Below the pieces are notes generated by a model. It saw only the letters and a program-made list of their open reading frames with translations. It did no database searches and had not been told where the DNA came from. The translations under genes and the position numbers were made by a program. Shown one piece after another: positions 24,585 to 32,714 of a DNA stretch of 38,614 bases. Within the stretch, counting starts at the first letter, position 1, and each line of letters opens with the position of its first letter. The DNA is from Kribbella antibiotica. GTDB lineage: Bacteria > Actinomycetota > Actinomycetes > Propionibacteriales > Kribbellaceae. Where the stretch lies: positions 1 through 38,614 of the forward strand of contig NZ_SMKX01000074.1 of NCBI RefSeq assembly GCF_004349055.1, read 5' to 3'.

Positions 24585-24600
24585 TTGCAGCTTCGTGCAA
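24585..24600. promoter_or_regulatory. TTGCA-N6-TGCAA operator before P3
   Basis: TTGCAGCTTCGTGCAA begins 15 bases inside the gap and ends two bases before the P4 stop codon. The identical 16-mer is found before P6, and a variant before P8. On the reverse strand a further TTGCACGA half-site follows 26 bases downstream (24567–24574). This arrangement suggests binding of a dimeric regulator near a -35 box. Confidence 0.65.
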
Positions 24601-24602
24601 TT

Positions 24603-25871
24603 TCAGCGGACGGTGAGGGTGAAGGTGGGGCTCTGGGTTGCGTTGAGGTGTAGGCCGTTGAAGACGATCGGGCCCAGCGCAACGCGGTAGCGGGAGGTGG
24701 CGGCGCGGCCGGATGCCTTGATCGGGATGAGGGCTGTGCCGTTCTTCAGCTGGATCTTGGTGCCGTTGATCCACTTCTTGCCGTCCCAGCGCTGCAGAAC
24801 GCCTTGCACTGTTGAGGCCGGCTGGATCTTCACCGAGAGCTTGACCGTCGCGCCGGCCCGCGCTGTCGACGGCGTGAACCCGGCAGTGGTGAATTTCGCC
24901 AATGTCACTGAGGATTTCGCCGATGTGGAGGTCGCGGGAATCACCGTGATGGCGGTTTCGGTGGCTGACTTCTGGGCCGGGACCCAGAGCCGGTACTGAC
25001 GGTTGCCGAGGGCAGCGATTCCGGTGTCGAACGCGGTGGTCGTGTTACCGGTGTACCGGCCGTAGGTCTTCCAGGGGGCCGTGCTGGAGGCGCGGGCCTG
25101 GAGCTCGACGGGGATGCCGGTGGCGCGCTGCGCGCCGTCGCCCATGAACTGCTTGAGTGTGCCCTTGATAGCAAGGCGGTTCGCGTAGACCTGCTGGGCG
25201 GGGACCGTGAATCCGGCGTGCACGGTACCGACCCGTGCGTCTCGGGGGCCATAGGCCGAACCCCAGCCGCTGCTGGCGATCAGGCCGATCGTCACGGGGC
25301 CGTCCAGCGGCGGGACAACTCCCCACGGCGAACCGATACCGAGTTGGTGCTCCTGCTCATCGTCGGCGTCCGGTCCGTCAGTCAAGGCAATCAGCGAGTC
25401 CGGCTGGTCCAGCGGATCGTTCGGAGTGGTGTCCTCGACAGGCTGCACGGTGTAGGTCAGCTTGACCGACCGATCCGGCTGCTGAACGACCTCCTGCAGC
25501 CACGGCTCGGACGGGACCTGAGTGTCGAACCATTCCGAGTACGCCGGCAGGCTGCTGCCCGCGTCAGAGTAGTTCGACACGGCCAACCGCGCCTTGCTGG
25601 AACGGCGTACTGCGCCGGTCTTCACGATCTCGTTGTCGGCCGACGGACGGGTGATCGAGAAGCTCTCGCTGGTCCCCAGGTCGGCGTACTCGATGTAGAG
25701 CCGGTTTCCCTCGCCCTGGTCCTTCCACGTGACGTGAACCAGGTTGCCCTGCCAGTCGAGCCTGACATCGGTCGGCGGGTCCGGGAGAGCGGCCTGGGCA
25801 GGGGTCTGCACGAAAGCGCTCACGGCCACGACAGCTACTGCCGCGGCGGTGAGCTTACGGAGGCGCATCAT
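24603..25871 (-). CDS. Array paralog P4: secreted FnIII/Ig-like protein, 422 aa
   Basis: Signal peptide about 1–28 (ending QTPAQAA), FnIII-like domain 1 (VRLDWQGNLVHVTWKDQGEGN), domain 2 (TPNDPLDQP; ASSGWGSAYG), Ig-like domain A (AIKGTLKQFMGDGAQRATG; VELQARASSTAPWKTYGRYTG) and Ig-like domain B (LQRWDGKKWINGTKI; NGLHLNATQSPTFTLTVR). It is intermediate between the diverged P1–P3 and the homogeneous P5–P10: the segment WKTYGRYTGNTTTAFDTG matches the latter, while the strand before it does not. ATG 25871 overlaps the P5 stop (ATGA); a second ATG follows at once. It is the last gene of the P6-P5-P4 run. Confidence 0.86.
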   Translation of the reverse strand: MMRLRKLTAAAVAVVAVSAFVQTPAQAALPDPPTDVRLDWQGNLVHVTWKDQGEGNRLYIEYADLGTSESFSITRPSADNEIVKTGAVRRSSKARLAVSNYSDAGSSLPAYSEWFDTQVPSEPWLQEVVQQPDRSVKLTYTVQPVEDTTPNDPLDQPDSLIALTDGPDADDEQEHQLGIGSPWGVVPPLDGPVTIGLIASSGWGSAYGPRDARVGTVHAGFTVPAQQVYANRLAIKGTLKQFMGDGAQRATGIPVELQARASSTAPWKTYGRYTGNTTTAFDTGIAALGNRQYRLWVPAQKSATETAITVIPATSTSAKSSVTLAKFTTAGFTPSTARAGATVKLSVKIQPASTVQGVLQRWDGKKWINGTKIQLKNGTALIPIKASGRAATSRYRVALGPIVFNGLHLNATQSPTFTLTVR

Positions 25872-27136
25872 CGGACCGTCAGTGTGAAGGTCGAGCTCGT
25901 GGTGGCGCTGAGGGCCAGGCCGTTGACGACGATCGAGGGCAGGATGATGCGGTAGCGGTAGGTGCCCTTGTCCGGTCCAGCGCCGCCATGCTTGAGGAGC
26001 GAGCCGTTCTTGAACGGAGCGCTCGTGACGTTGTACCAGCTCTTGCCGTCGGTGGCCTGCAGGTTGCCGCTGATGGTTGCCCCGGGCTGGATCTTCGCCG
26101 AGAAGTCGACGTTGGCGCCAGGCTTGACCGAGGACGGGGTGAATCCGGCGCTGACGAACTTGATGAAGGTCTGCGAGGACTTGGCCGACGTCGAGGTGGC
26201 CGGGGTCAGCACGATGACGTTGCCGCTGACAACCTTTCGGGCCGGGACGAGCAGCCGGTACTGACGGTTGCCCTGGGCAGCCATTCCGGTGTCGAACGCG
26301 GTCGTCGTGTTACCGGCGTACCGGCCGTAGGTCTTCCAGGCGTCGGCGGCCTTGGCGCGGGCCTGGAGTTCGACCTTGATGCCGCTGGCGCGCTCTTCGC
26401 GGCCTTCGCTGGTGAAGAGGTCGAGCGTGCTCTTGATCCCGAGCCGGGCGCCGTAGACGGCGCTGGCCGGCACGGTGATCCCGGCGCCGAGGGTGCCGAG
26501 GCGGACGATCTTGGTGCCCCAGGGGCCTACGCCCCACTCGTTCATCGCGCGCAGTTTGATCGCCGCGGGACGCGCCTGCGCCGGTACGACGCCTGACGTC
26601 GTACCGGCGTCGAAGTCTTGGGTGTACGCGTTCGTGCCGGGCAGGTCCACGCTGGCAAATACGTCGCCGTTGCCGGGGAGATCCAGCGGGTCGTTCGGCG
26701 TCGAGTCCGCGACCGGGCCCAGCGTCCAGCTCAGCGAGGTGGTCAGGTTCGCGGCCAGGTTGGCGTCCTGCAGGGCAGGTGCGGCGGGACGGTGCGTGTC
26801 GAACCAGTCCGACACGGCGCCTTCGCTCAGCTCGCCGCCGACCTCGCTCTTGACGATCATGCGGGTCTTGTCAGACTCCTTGATCCGGAATGCGGGCGTC
26901 GAGAACTCGTTCGGAGCGGTCTCGGCCAGCGTCGTGAGGAGGTACGGCGCCTCGCCCTCCTTCTCGACGTAGATGACGTTCTTGGCGTTGTCGTCTTTCC
27001 AGGTCAGGTTGACGTGGAGGTCCACCATCGAGATCTTGAGGTCGGTCGGTGCGTCCGGGGCCGCGGCGAAGGCGGGGGTCTGGAGACCGACGGACAGCGC
27101 GGCGACAGCCGTCGCCGCGAGGGCAAACTTACGCAT
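25868..27136 (-). CDS. Array paralog P5: secreted FnIII/Ig-like protein, 422 aa
   Basis: Signal peptide MRKFALAATAVAALSVGL, cleaved after AFAA. FnIII-like domain 1 (ISMVDLHVNLTWKDDNAKN) is close to that of P9. Domain 2 has LQDANLAANL, TPNDPLDLP and MNEWGVGPW. Ig-like domain A contains the conserved middle (KSTLDLFTSEGREERASGI; WKTYGRYAGNTTTAFDTG; RQYRLLVPARKVVSG). Ig-like domain B is its own (LQATDGKSWYNVTSAPFKNG) and ends NGLALSATTSSTFTLTVR. ATG 27136 has AAAGG about eight bases upstream. It follows the P6 terminator and has no CAGGGGTGA leader, so its expression may rely on readthrough. Confidence 0.87.
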   Translation of the reverse strand: MRKFALAATAVAALSVGLQTPAFAAAPDAPTDLKISMVDLHVNLTWKDDNAKNVIYVEKEGEAPYLLTTLAETAPNEFSTPAFRIKESDKTRMIVKSEVGGELSEGAVSDWFDTHRPAAPALQDANLAANLTTSLSWTLGPVADSTPNDPLDLPGNGDVFASVDLPGTNAYTQDFDAGTTSGVVPAQARPAAIKLRAMNEWGVGPWGTKIVRLGTLGAGITVPASAVYGARLGIKSTLDLFTSEGREERASGIKVELQARAKAADAWKTYGRYAGNTTTAFDTGMAAQGNRQYRLLVPARKVVSGNVIVLTPATSTSAKSSQTFIKFVSAGFTPSSVKPGANVDFSAKIQPGATISGNLQATDGKSWYNVTSAPFKNGSLLKHGGAGPDKGTYRYRIILPSIVVNGLALSATTSSTFTLTVR

Positions 27137-27153
27137 GGGAAACCTTTCAAAAG

Positions 27154-27192
27154 CACGCACCGCCGCGGCAGTTGCTGCCGTGGCGGTGCGTG
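27154..27192 (-). terminator. Terminator after P6
   Basis: Two 18-base arms (27154–27171 and 27175–27192) pair at 17 of 18 positions around the loop TTG. On the reverse strand the stem is followed by CTTTT. This is one of the few hairpins in the window with a T run. A related hairpin follows P8. Confidence 0.88.
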
Positions 27193-27204
27193 GGGAGAGC
27201 TTGA

Positions 27205-28476
27205 TCAGCGAATGGTCTGGCTGTAGGCGGGGCTCGTGTTGGCGTTGACGGTCAGGCCGTTGACGACGACCGTGGGGGCGACGAAACGGAGACGGATGGT
27301 GCCGAGCTCGGAGTCCGGGTCGCTGCGGTAGAAGTAGGAACCCTTGGTGAGCTGGACCGTGCCGTCGTTATACCAGGTGTTGTTGTCCCAGTTGTAGGAC
27401 TGGACCGTGGCCTTGACGGTCACGGCCGGCAGGACCTTCAGCGAAAGGGTCCAGCGGACGCCGGGCCGTCCGACCGTCGGGTTGAAGCCGCCGCTGACGA
27501 TCTTGACCAGCGTGGTGGAGGACTTCGGCGACGTCGAGGTCGGCGGGGTGAGGGCGATGACGTTGGCGCTGACGACCTTGCGGGCCGGCAGAAGCAGCCG
27601 GTACTGGCGGTTGCCCAGGGAGGCGATGCCGGTGTCGAAGGCAGCAGTGGTGTTGCCGGTGTAGCGGCCGTAGGTCTTCCAGGCGTCGGTGGCCTTGGCG
27701 CGAGCCTGCAGCTCGACCTTCACGTCGCTGGCACGCTCTTCACGGCCCTCGCTGGTGAACAGGTCCACGGTGCTCTTGATGCCGAGACGCGCCGAGTAGA
27801 CAGCCTTCGACGGCACGGTGATGGCCGCACCGAGGGTGCCCAGCCGAACGGTCTTCGTGTCCTGCGCGCTCTGGCCCCACTCGTTGAAGGCGCTCAGCTT
27901 GATCGCCGTGGGACGGGCGTAGGCCGGGACGATGCCGGACGGCTCGCCAGGGGCGAAGCTGTAGAAGGTCGTCGCGGTGCCGGGCAGGTCGATGTTGGCC
28001 CGGACGGCGCCGTTTCCGGGCAGGTCCAGCGGGTCGCCGGGCGTCTGGTCGGCCACGGCGCCCAGCGTCCACGCGAGCGCGGTCGTCAGGTTGGCTGCCA
28101 GGTTGGCGTCCTGCAGAGCCGGTACGGCGGGACGCCGCGTGTCGAACAGTGCAGTCGGCGTACCGTCACTGGCCTCTTCGCCGACGGCCGACTTGACGAT
28201 CAGCCGGACCTTGTCCGAGGCGGTGAGCGGGGCACTCAGCGAGAACTCGTTGCCGGCGTCAGCGGTCACCGAGGCGATCAGGGCCGGCGTACCGCCGTCG
28301 TACTCGGCGAAGATCTGGTTCGCCTCGCCGGCGTCTTTCCAGGTCAGATGGACCTTGCCGGCCGCCCAGTCGACGGTCAGGTCGGTCGGTGCGGCGGGGG
28401 CCGCGGCCCAGGCGGGTGCCTGCAGGCCGGCGGTCAGGAGGGCGGCACTGGCCGCGGTCAGGACGATCTTGCGCAT
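27205..28476 (-). CDS. Array paralog P6: secreted FnIII/Ig-like protein, 423 aa
   Basis: Signal peptide MRKIVLTAASAALLTAGL, cleaved near PAWAA. FnIII-like domain 1 has VHLTWKDAGEANQIFAEYDG, domain 2 has TPGDPLDLPGNGAVRANIDL and FNEWGQSAQ, Ig-like domain A has KSTVDLFTSEGREERASDV and WKTYGRYTGNTTAAFDTG, and domain B has NWDNNTWYNDG and NGLTVNANTSPAYSQTIR. It is the close sister of P8 through nearly its whole length, except for the signal peptide and the first part of domain B. ATG 28476 heads a cassette with the operator, the 13-bp inverted repeat and the CAGGGGTGA leader. Confidence 0.87.
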   Translation of the reverse strand: MRKIVLTAASAALLTAGLQAPAWAAAPAAPTDLTVDWAAGKVHLTWKDAGEANQIFAEYDGGTPALIASVTADAGNEFSLSAPLTASDKVRLIVKSAVGEEASDGTPTALFDTRRPAVPALQDANLAANLTTALAWTLGAVADQTPGDPLDLPGNGAVRANIDLPGTATTFYSFAPGEPSGIVPAYARPTAIKLSAFNEWGQSAQDTKTVRLGTLGAAITVPSKAVYSARLGIKSTVDLFTSEGREERASDVKVELQARAKATDAWKTYGRYTGNTTAAFDTGIASLGNRQYRLLLPARKVVSANVIALTPPTSTSPKSSTTLVKIVSGGFNPTVGRPGVRWTLSLKVLPAVTVKATVQSYNWDNNTWYNDGTVQLTKGSYFYRSDPDSELGTIRLRFVAPTVVVNGLTVNANTSPAYSQTIR

Positions 28477-28483
28477 GTGAAAT

Positions 28484-28523
28484 CCCAGGGTAAGGACGCC
28501 TGGCGATCCACCCCTGCCGCCAG
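28484..28523 (-). ncRNA. Structured leader of P6 (CAGGGGTGA hairpin)
   Basis: Reverse strand: arm CTGGCGG, loop CAGGGGTGGA (one base longer than in the others), arm TCGCCAG (seven pairs with one G-U), then GCGTCCTTAC and CCCTGGG, which can pair with CCAGG. The start codon follows after ATTTCAC. Confidence 0.6.
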
Positions 28524-28556
28524 TGCGTGCAGGAAAATTAGCGCACGCACTGGCGG
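28517..28556. promoter_or_regulatory. Perfect 13-bp inverted repeat before P6
   Basis: CCGCCAGTGCGTG (28517–28529) and CACGCACTGGCGG (28544–28556) are identical to the arms before P3. The 14-base centre differs (it contains TAATTT on the reverse strand), which shows that the arms are conserved while the loop is free to change. Confidence 0.8.
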
Positions 28557-28575
28557 ATCATGCAAGCCTTATTCG

Positions 28576-28591
28576 TTGCAGCTTCGTGCAA
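28576..28591. promoter_or_regulatory. TTGCA-N6-TGCAA operator before P6
   Basis: TTGCAGCTTCGTGCAA, identical to the site before P3 and at the same distance from the 13-bp repeat. A half-site, TTGCATGA on the reverse strand, lies at 28558–28565. Confidence 0.65.
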
Positions 28592-28615
28592 TGGTGCCTA
28601 GAGCAACGAAATGGG

Positions 28616-29890
28616 CTACTTGACGGTGAGGTTGTAGGCCGGGCTCGTGTTCGCGCTGACGGTCAGGCCGTTGACGACGAGCGTCGGGGCGACGACGCGG
28701 AGCCGCAGCGTGTAGCGCTCGGTCTCGATGTCACCGCGCTCGACGTACGAACCCTTGGTGAGCGGCAGGTCGCCGAGGGCGATCCAGGTGCCGCTTCTCC
28801 AGCCCCACAGCTGCACCTTGACCGAGACGGCCGGCGAGATCTTCACTGAGAAGGTGGACCGGCCACCGACCCGGACGACCGACGGGTTGAAGCCACCGGG
28901 GAGGAACTTGACGAAGGTCTTGGAGGACTTGACCGAGGTGGAGGTGGCCGGGGTCAGTACGATGACGTTGCCGCTGACGACCTTGCGGGCCGGGACGAAC
29001 AGCCGGTACTGACGGTTGCCCTGGGCAGCCATTCCGGTGTCGAAAGCCGTTGTGGTGTTGCCGTCGTACCGGCCGTAGGTCTTCCAGGCGTCCGTGGTCT
29101 TGCCGCGGGCCTGGAGCTCGACCTTGATGCCGCTGGCCCGCTCTTCGCGGCCCTGGCTGGTGAAGAGGTCCAGCGTGCTCTTGATGGCGAGCCGGTTCGA
29201 GTACAGCGCCGATGCGGGGACCGTGATTCCGGCGCCGAGCGTGCCGAGCTTGACGGTCTTGACGGCCTTGGGGTCGCCTCCCCACGGCGTCAGCGCAGTC
29301 AGACCCAGCGTGGTCGGACGCGGCTGCGGCGCGATCGTGGCCGACGTCGTACCGACTTCGTAGGTGCCGAGGCTCGCGGTGGTGCCGTTGGGCCGCACCG
29401 CGGTGACCTCGGTGCCTTCGTACGGCGAATTGTCCAGCGGGTCGTTCGGTGTGGCGTCCGTGCCGGCGGGCCGCGTCCACTGGAGCTGTGTGGACAGGTT
29501 CGCCAGCAGGTTCGCGTCCTGCAGCACGGGTGCGGCCGGCCCCCAGGTGTCGAACTCCGGGGACAGCGCCGACGGGCTCGACCCGTCCGCGGCAATGGCC
29601 CGGACGGTCAGCCGCACGTGGTCAGTGTTCTGGAACGTGCCGGTCGGGATCAGCAACTCGTTGGCGGCGGTGGACACGACGTCGCCGAGCTTGATCTCCG
29701 AGGTGGGCGTGTACTGGACGAAAACCTCGTTGGCCTCGCCGTTGTCGGCCCAGGTCACCTTGACGTGACCGCTGTCGGCCCAGCTGACCTTGACCTCGGT
29801 CGGTGCGTCCGGAGCCGCGGCGAAGGCGGGGGTCTGCAGGCCGACGGTCAGAGCAGCGACGGCCGTCGCTGCGAGAGCAAATTTCCGCAT
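28616..29890 (-). CDS. Array paralog P7: secreted FnIII/Ig-like protein, 424 aa
   Basis: Signal peptide identical at its start to P5 and P8 (MRKFALAATAVAAL). FnIII-like domain 1 is its own (VKVSWADSGHVKVTWADNGE). Domain 2 has TPNDPLDNS and replaces NEWG by ALTPWGGDPK. Ig-like domain A is almost that of P9 and P10 (LQARGKTTDAWKTYGRYDG; RQYRLFVPARKVVSG). The end of domain B instead matches P6 and P8 (LTKGSYVERGD; NGLTVSANTSPAYNLTVK). It is thus a visible mosaic. The 91-base gap after P8 holds the P8 terminator and no CAGGGGTGA leader. Confidence 0.87.
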   Translation of the reverse strand: MRKFALAATAVAALTVGLQTPAFAAAPDAPTEVKVSWADSGHVKVTWADNGEANEVFVQYTPTSEIKLGDVVSTAANELLIPTGTFQNTDHVRLTVRAIAADGSSPSALSPEFDTWGPAAPVLQDANLLANLSTQLQWTRPAGTDATPNDPLDNSPYEGTEVTAVRPNGTTASLGTYEVGTTSATIAPQPRPTTLGLTALTPWGGDPKAVKTVKLGTLGAGITVPASALYSNRLAIKSTLDLFTSQGREERASGIKVELQARGKTTDAWKTYGRYDGNTTTAFDTGMAAQGNRQYRLFVPARKVVSGNVIVLTPATSTSVKSSKTFVKFLPGGFNPSVVRVGGRSTFSVKISPAVSVKVQLWGWRSGTWIALGDLPLTKGSYVERGDIETERYTLRLRVVAPTLVVNGLTVSANTSPAYNLTVK

Positions 29891-29933
29891 GGGTATCCAG
29901 TTCGAGTAAGGGGCTTAAGGCAACGGAACGCAG

Positions 29934-29966
29934 TCACCGCCAGGGCAACAGGTGCCGTGGCGGTGA
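29934..29966 (-). terminator. Terminator after P8
   Basis: TCACCGCCAGGGCA (29934–29947) pairs with TGCCGTGGCGGTGA (29953–29966) at 13 of 14 positions around a five-base loop. It is related in sequence to the hairpin after P6, so hairpin and gene were probably duplicated together. No T run follows. Confidence 0.75.
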
Positions 29967-29981
29967 GCTGGTGAAGTGTGA

Positions 29982-31247
29982 TCAGCGAATGGTCTGGTTG
30001 TACGCCGGGCTCGTGTTGGCGTTGACGGTCAGGCCGTTGACGACCACCGTGGGAACGATGACGCGGACGCGGATGGTGCCGCGCTCGGTCTCGGGGTCGC
30101 TGCGCTCGACGTAGGAACCCTTGGTGAGCGTGAGCGGTCCGGCGTCGAACCAGGCCTTGCCGTCCCAGAACTGCAGCTTGCCCTTGACCGTCACGGCCGG
30201 CTGGATCTTCACCGTGAAGGTCCAGCGGGTGCCGACCGGTCCGACCGCCGGGCTGAAGCCGCCGCTGGCGAACTTGACCAGCGTCGTGGAGGACTTGGGT
30301 GAGGTGGAGGTCGGCGGCGTCAGGGCGATGACGTTGGCGCTGACCACCTTGCGGGCCGGCAGAAGCAGCCGGTACTGACGGTTGCCCAGCGAGGCGATGC
30401 CGGTCTCGAACGCGGCGGTGGTGTTGCCGGTGTAGCGGCCGTAGGTCTTCCAGGCGTCGGTGGCCTTGGCGCGAGCCTGGAGCTCGACCTTGACGTCGCT
30501 GGCGCGCTCTTCGCGGCCCTCGCTGGTGAAGAGATCCACGGTGCTCTTGATACCGAGGCGCGCGCCGTAGACGGCCTTCGACGGCACGGTGATCGCAGCG
30601 CCGAGGGTGCCCAGGCGCACGGTCTTGGTGCCCTGCGCGCTCTGGCCCCACTCGTTGACGGCGCTCAGCTTGATCGCCGTCGGACGGGCCTGCGCCGGTA
30701 CGACGCCGGTCGTTTCGCCGGCGGCGAAGTCGTAGCTGGCGGTGGCAGTGCCGGGCAGGTCCACGTTGGCCCGGACGGCGCCGTTGCCGGGGACATCCAG
30801 CGGGTCGCCTGGGTTCTGGTCCGCGACCGCAGCCAGCGTCCAGCTCAGCGTGGTGCTCAGGTTTGCCGCCAGGTTGGCGTCCTGCAGGGCCGGTACGGCG
30901 GGACGGCGGGTGTCGAAGAGCGGCGTCGCCGTGCCTTCGCTGCTCTCGGCCCCGACGACGGACTTGACGATCAGGCGCACCTTGTCCGAGGCGGTCAGCG
31001 GGTTGGTCAGCGACACGGTGTTGCCGCCGTCAGCGGTGACCGACGCGATCAGGCCGGGCGTGCCGCCGTCGTACTCGGCGAAGATCTGGTTGGCCTCGCC
31101 GGCGTCTTTCCAGGTCAGGTTGACCTTTCCGTCGACCCAGCTGACGGTGACATCGGTCGGTGCGTCCGGAGCCGCGGCGAAGGCGGGGGTCTGCAGACCG
31201 ACGGAGAGGGCAGCGACAGCGGTCGCTGCGAGGGCAAATTTACGCAT
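29982..31247 (-). CDS. Array paralog P8: secreted FnIII/Ig-like protein, 421 aa
   Basis: Signal peptide MRKFALAATAVAALSVGL. FnIII-like domain 1 (VNLTWKDAGEANQIFAEYDG), domain 2 (NPGDPLDVPGNGAVRANVDL; VNEWGQSAQ) and Ig-like domain A (KSTVDLFTSEGREERASDV; WKTYGRYTGNTTAAFETG; LTPPTSTSPKSS) all match P6 closely. Domain B has LQFWDGKAWFDAGPLTLTKG and ends NGLTVNANTSPAYNQTIR. ATG 31247 is the MRK start; sequence upstream in frame is the leader. It is first in its cassette and has its own operator variant and leader. Confidence 0.87.
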   Translation of the reverse strand: MRKFALAATAVAALSVGLQTPAFAAAPDAPTDVTVSWVDGKVNLTWKDAGEANQIFAEYDGGTPGLIASVTADGGNTVSLTNPLTASDKVRLIVKSVVGAESSEGTATPLFDTRRPAVPALQDANLAANLSTTLSWTLAAVADQNPGDPLDVPGNGAVRANVDLPGTATASYDFAAGETTGVVPAQARPTAIKLSAVNEWGQSAQGTKTVRLGTLGAAITVPSKAVYGARLGIKSTVDLFTSEGREERASDVKVELQARAKATDAWKTYGRYTGNTTAAFETGIASLGNRQYRLLLPARKVVSANVIALTPPTSTSPKSSTTLVKFASGGFSPAVGPVGTRWTFTVKIQPAVTVKGKLQFWDGKAWFDAGPLTLTKGSYVERSDPETERGTIRVRVIVPTVVVNGLTVNANTSPAYNQTIR

Positions 31248-31252
31248 GTAAA

Positions 31253-31291
31253 CCCCAGGTGAGAACGCCTGGCGATCACCCCTGCCGCCAG
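31253..31291 (-). ncRNA. Structured leader of P8 (CAGGGGTGA hairpin)
   Basis: Reverse strand: arm CTGGCGG, loop CAGGGGTGA, arm TCGCCAG (seven pairs with one G-U), then GCGTTCTCA and CCTGGGG followed by TTTAC and the ATG. The upstream 13-bp arm of P3 and P6 is degenerate here, which shows that the hairpin itself is conserved independently. Confidence 0.6.
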
Positions 31292-31337
31292 CCCGTGAGG
31301 CGAAATCTAGCGCACACATGGCTCACGCAGGGGGCTT

Positions 31338-31353
31338 TTGCACCAACGTGCAA
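31338..31353. promoter_or_regulatory. TTGCA-N6-TGCAA operator variant before P8
   Basis: TTGCACCAACGTGCAA keeps both TTGCA/TGCAA arms of the P3 and P6 sites, while the centre differs at several positions. Conservation of the arms only is what a dimer-binding site predicts. Confidence 0.6.
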
Positions 31354-31407
31354 TGTGATCGAGGTTTCAGCACGCAGAGAGTGGGAATGCGCGACTCTGC
31401 GTAGTGA

Positions 31408-32679
31408 CTACTTGATGGTGAGTCCGAAAGTGGCGCTCGTGGTGGCGCTGAGGGTGAGGCCTCCGACGGTGATCGCCGGCAGGTTGATGCGGAAGTGCGT
31501 GGTGCCGCGCGTGTCGCCGGCGCTGTCCCGGACTAGCAGAGCCCCGTTCTTGAACTGGACCGGGAGAGCGTTGATCCACTTCTTGCTCACGCTGTTGTAG
31601 TACTGCAGCATGCCCTTCACAGTGGCGGCGGGCTGGATCTTCGCCGTCAGGCTCGAGTCGCCGTACGGCTTGACGGTCCCCGGGGTGAAGCCGGCGCTGA
31701 CGAACTTGATCGACGTCGTGGACGACTTCGCCGAGGTGGACGTGGCCGGGGTCAGCACGATGACGTTGCCGCTGACAACCTTCCGGGCCGGGACGAACAG
31801 CCGGTACTGACGGTTGCCCAGGGCAGCAATCCCGGTGTCGAAAGCCGTTGTGGTGTTGCCGTCGTACCGGCCGTAGGTCTTCCAGGCGTCAGTGGTCTTA
31901 CCGCGAGCCTGAAGCTCGACCTTGATGCCGCTGGCCCGCTCTTCGCGGCCTTCGCTGGTGAAGAGGTCGAGCGTGCTCTTGATGCCGAGGCGCGCGCCGT
32001 AGACGGCCTTGGCCGGCACGGTGATCCCGGCGCCGAGGGTGCCCAGGCGGACGACCTTGACGGCGTCCGAGCTGCCGCCCCACTCGTTCCATGCGGACAG
32101 GTTGATCCTCGAGGGACGCGGGTGCGCAGAGACGACCCCGGACGTCGAGCCGGCCGGGAAGTCCTGGCTGTACGAGTGCCCGCCAGGCGAGGACGTCGTG
32201 GCCCTGACCGTGCCGGTGCCGGCGACATCCAGCGGGTCGTTCGGTGTCGAGTCCGCGACCGCAGCCAGGGTCCAGGTCAGCTTGGTGTTCTGGCCATCCG
32301 GGTTGGCGTCCTGCAGCACCGGTGCGGCCGGACGGTGGGTGTCGAACCAGGCCGATACGGCGCCTTCACTCAGCTCACCGTTGACCTCGCTCTTGACGAT
32401 CAGACGGGTCTTGTCCGACTCCTTGAGCCGGAAGGCCGGCAGCGCGAACTGGTTCGCAGCGGTCTCGGCCAGCGTCGTGAGGACGTAGGGCGCCTGGCCT
32501 TCCTGCTCGACGTAGACGATGTTCTTGGCGTTGTCGTCTTTCCAGGCCAGCTGCAGGTGCAGGTCCTGGATCGCGATCGTGAAATCGGTCGGTGCGTCCG
32601 GCGCCGCGGCGAAGGCGGGCGTCTGCAGACCGGCGGACAGGGCGGCGACAGCAGTCACCGCAAGGGCAATTTTGCGCAT
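31408..32679 (-). CDS. Array paralog P9: secreted FnIII/Ig-like protein, 423 aa
   Basis: Signal peptide MRKIALAVTAVAALSAGL, cleaved after AFAA. FnIII-like domain 1 (IQDLHLQLAWKDDNAKN; LTTLAETAANQFALPAFRLK) is the sister of P5. Domain 2 has TPNDPLDVA and WNEWGGSSD. Ig-like domain A is the common middle (KSTLDLFTSEGREERASGI; LQARGKTTDAWKTYGRYDG). Domain B is its own (LQYYNSVSKKWINALPVQFK) and ends GGLTLSATTSATFGLTIK. ATG 32679 is the MRK start. The 35-base gap after P10 keeps only the CTGGGATTTCAC end of the leader seen at P6, so P9 is probably read from the P10 promoter. Confidence 0.87.
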   Translation of the reverse strand: MRKIALAVTAVAALSAGLQTPAFAAAPDAPTDFTIAIQDLHLQLAWKDDNAKNIVYVEQEGQAPYVLTTLAETAANQFALPAFRLKESDKTRLIVKSEVNGELSEGAVSAWFDTHRPAAPVLQDANPDGQNTKLTWTLAAVADSTPNDPLDVAGTGTVRATTSSPGGHSYSQDFPAGSTSGVVSAHPRPSRINLSAWNEWGGSSDAVKVVRLGTLGAGITVPAKAVYGARLGIKSTLDLFTSEGREERASGIKVELQARGKTTDAWKTYGRYDGNTTTAFDTGIAALGNRQYRLFVPARKVVSGNVIVLTPATSTSAKSSTTSIKFVSAGFTPGTVKPYGDSSLTAKIQPAATVKGMLQYYNSVSKKWINALPVQFKNGALLVRDSAGDTRGTTHFRINLPAITVGGLTLSATTSATFGLTIK

Positions 32680-32714
32680 GTGAAATCCCAGATGTGAGCT
32701 TGTACGGCGGATGG

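Noticed and set aside
24494..24600. Known riboswitch classes (cyclic-di-AMP ydaO, cobalamin, SAM) as an explanation for the array leaders
   Set aside because: None of the conserved cores of those classes is present; the leaders are only about 40–60 bases and share a different loop.
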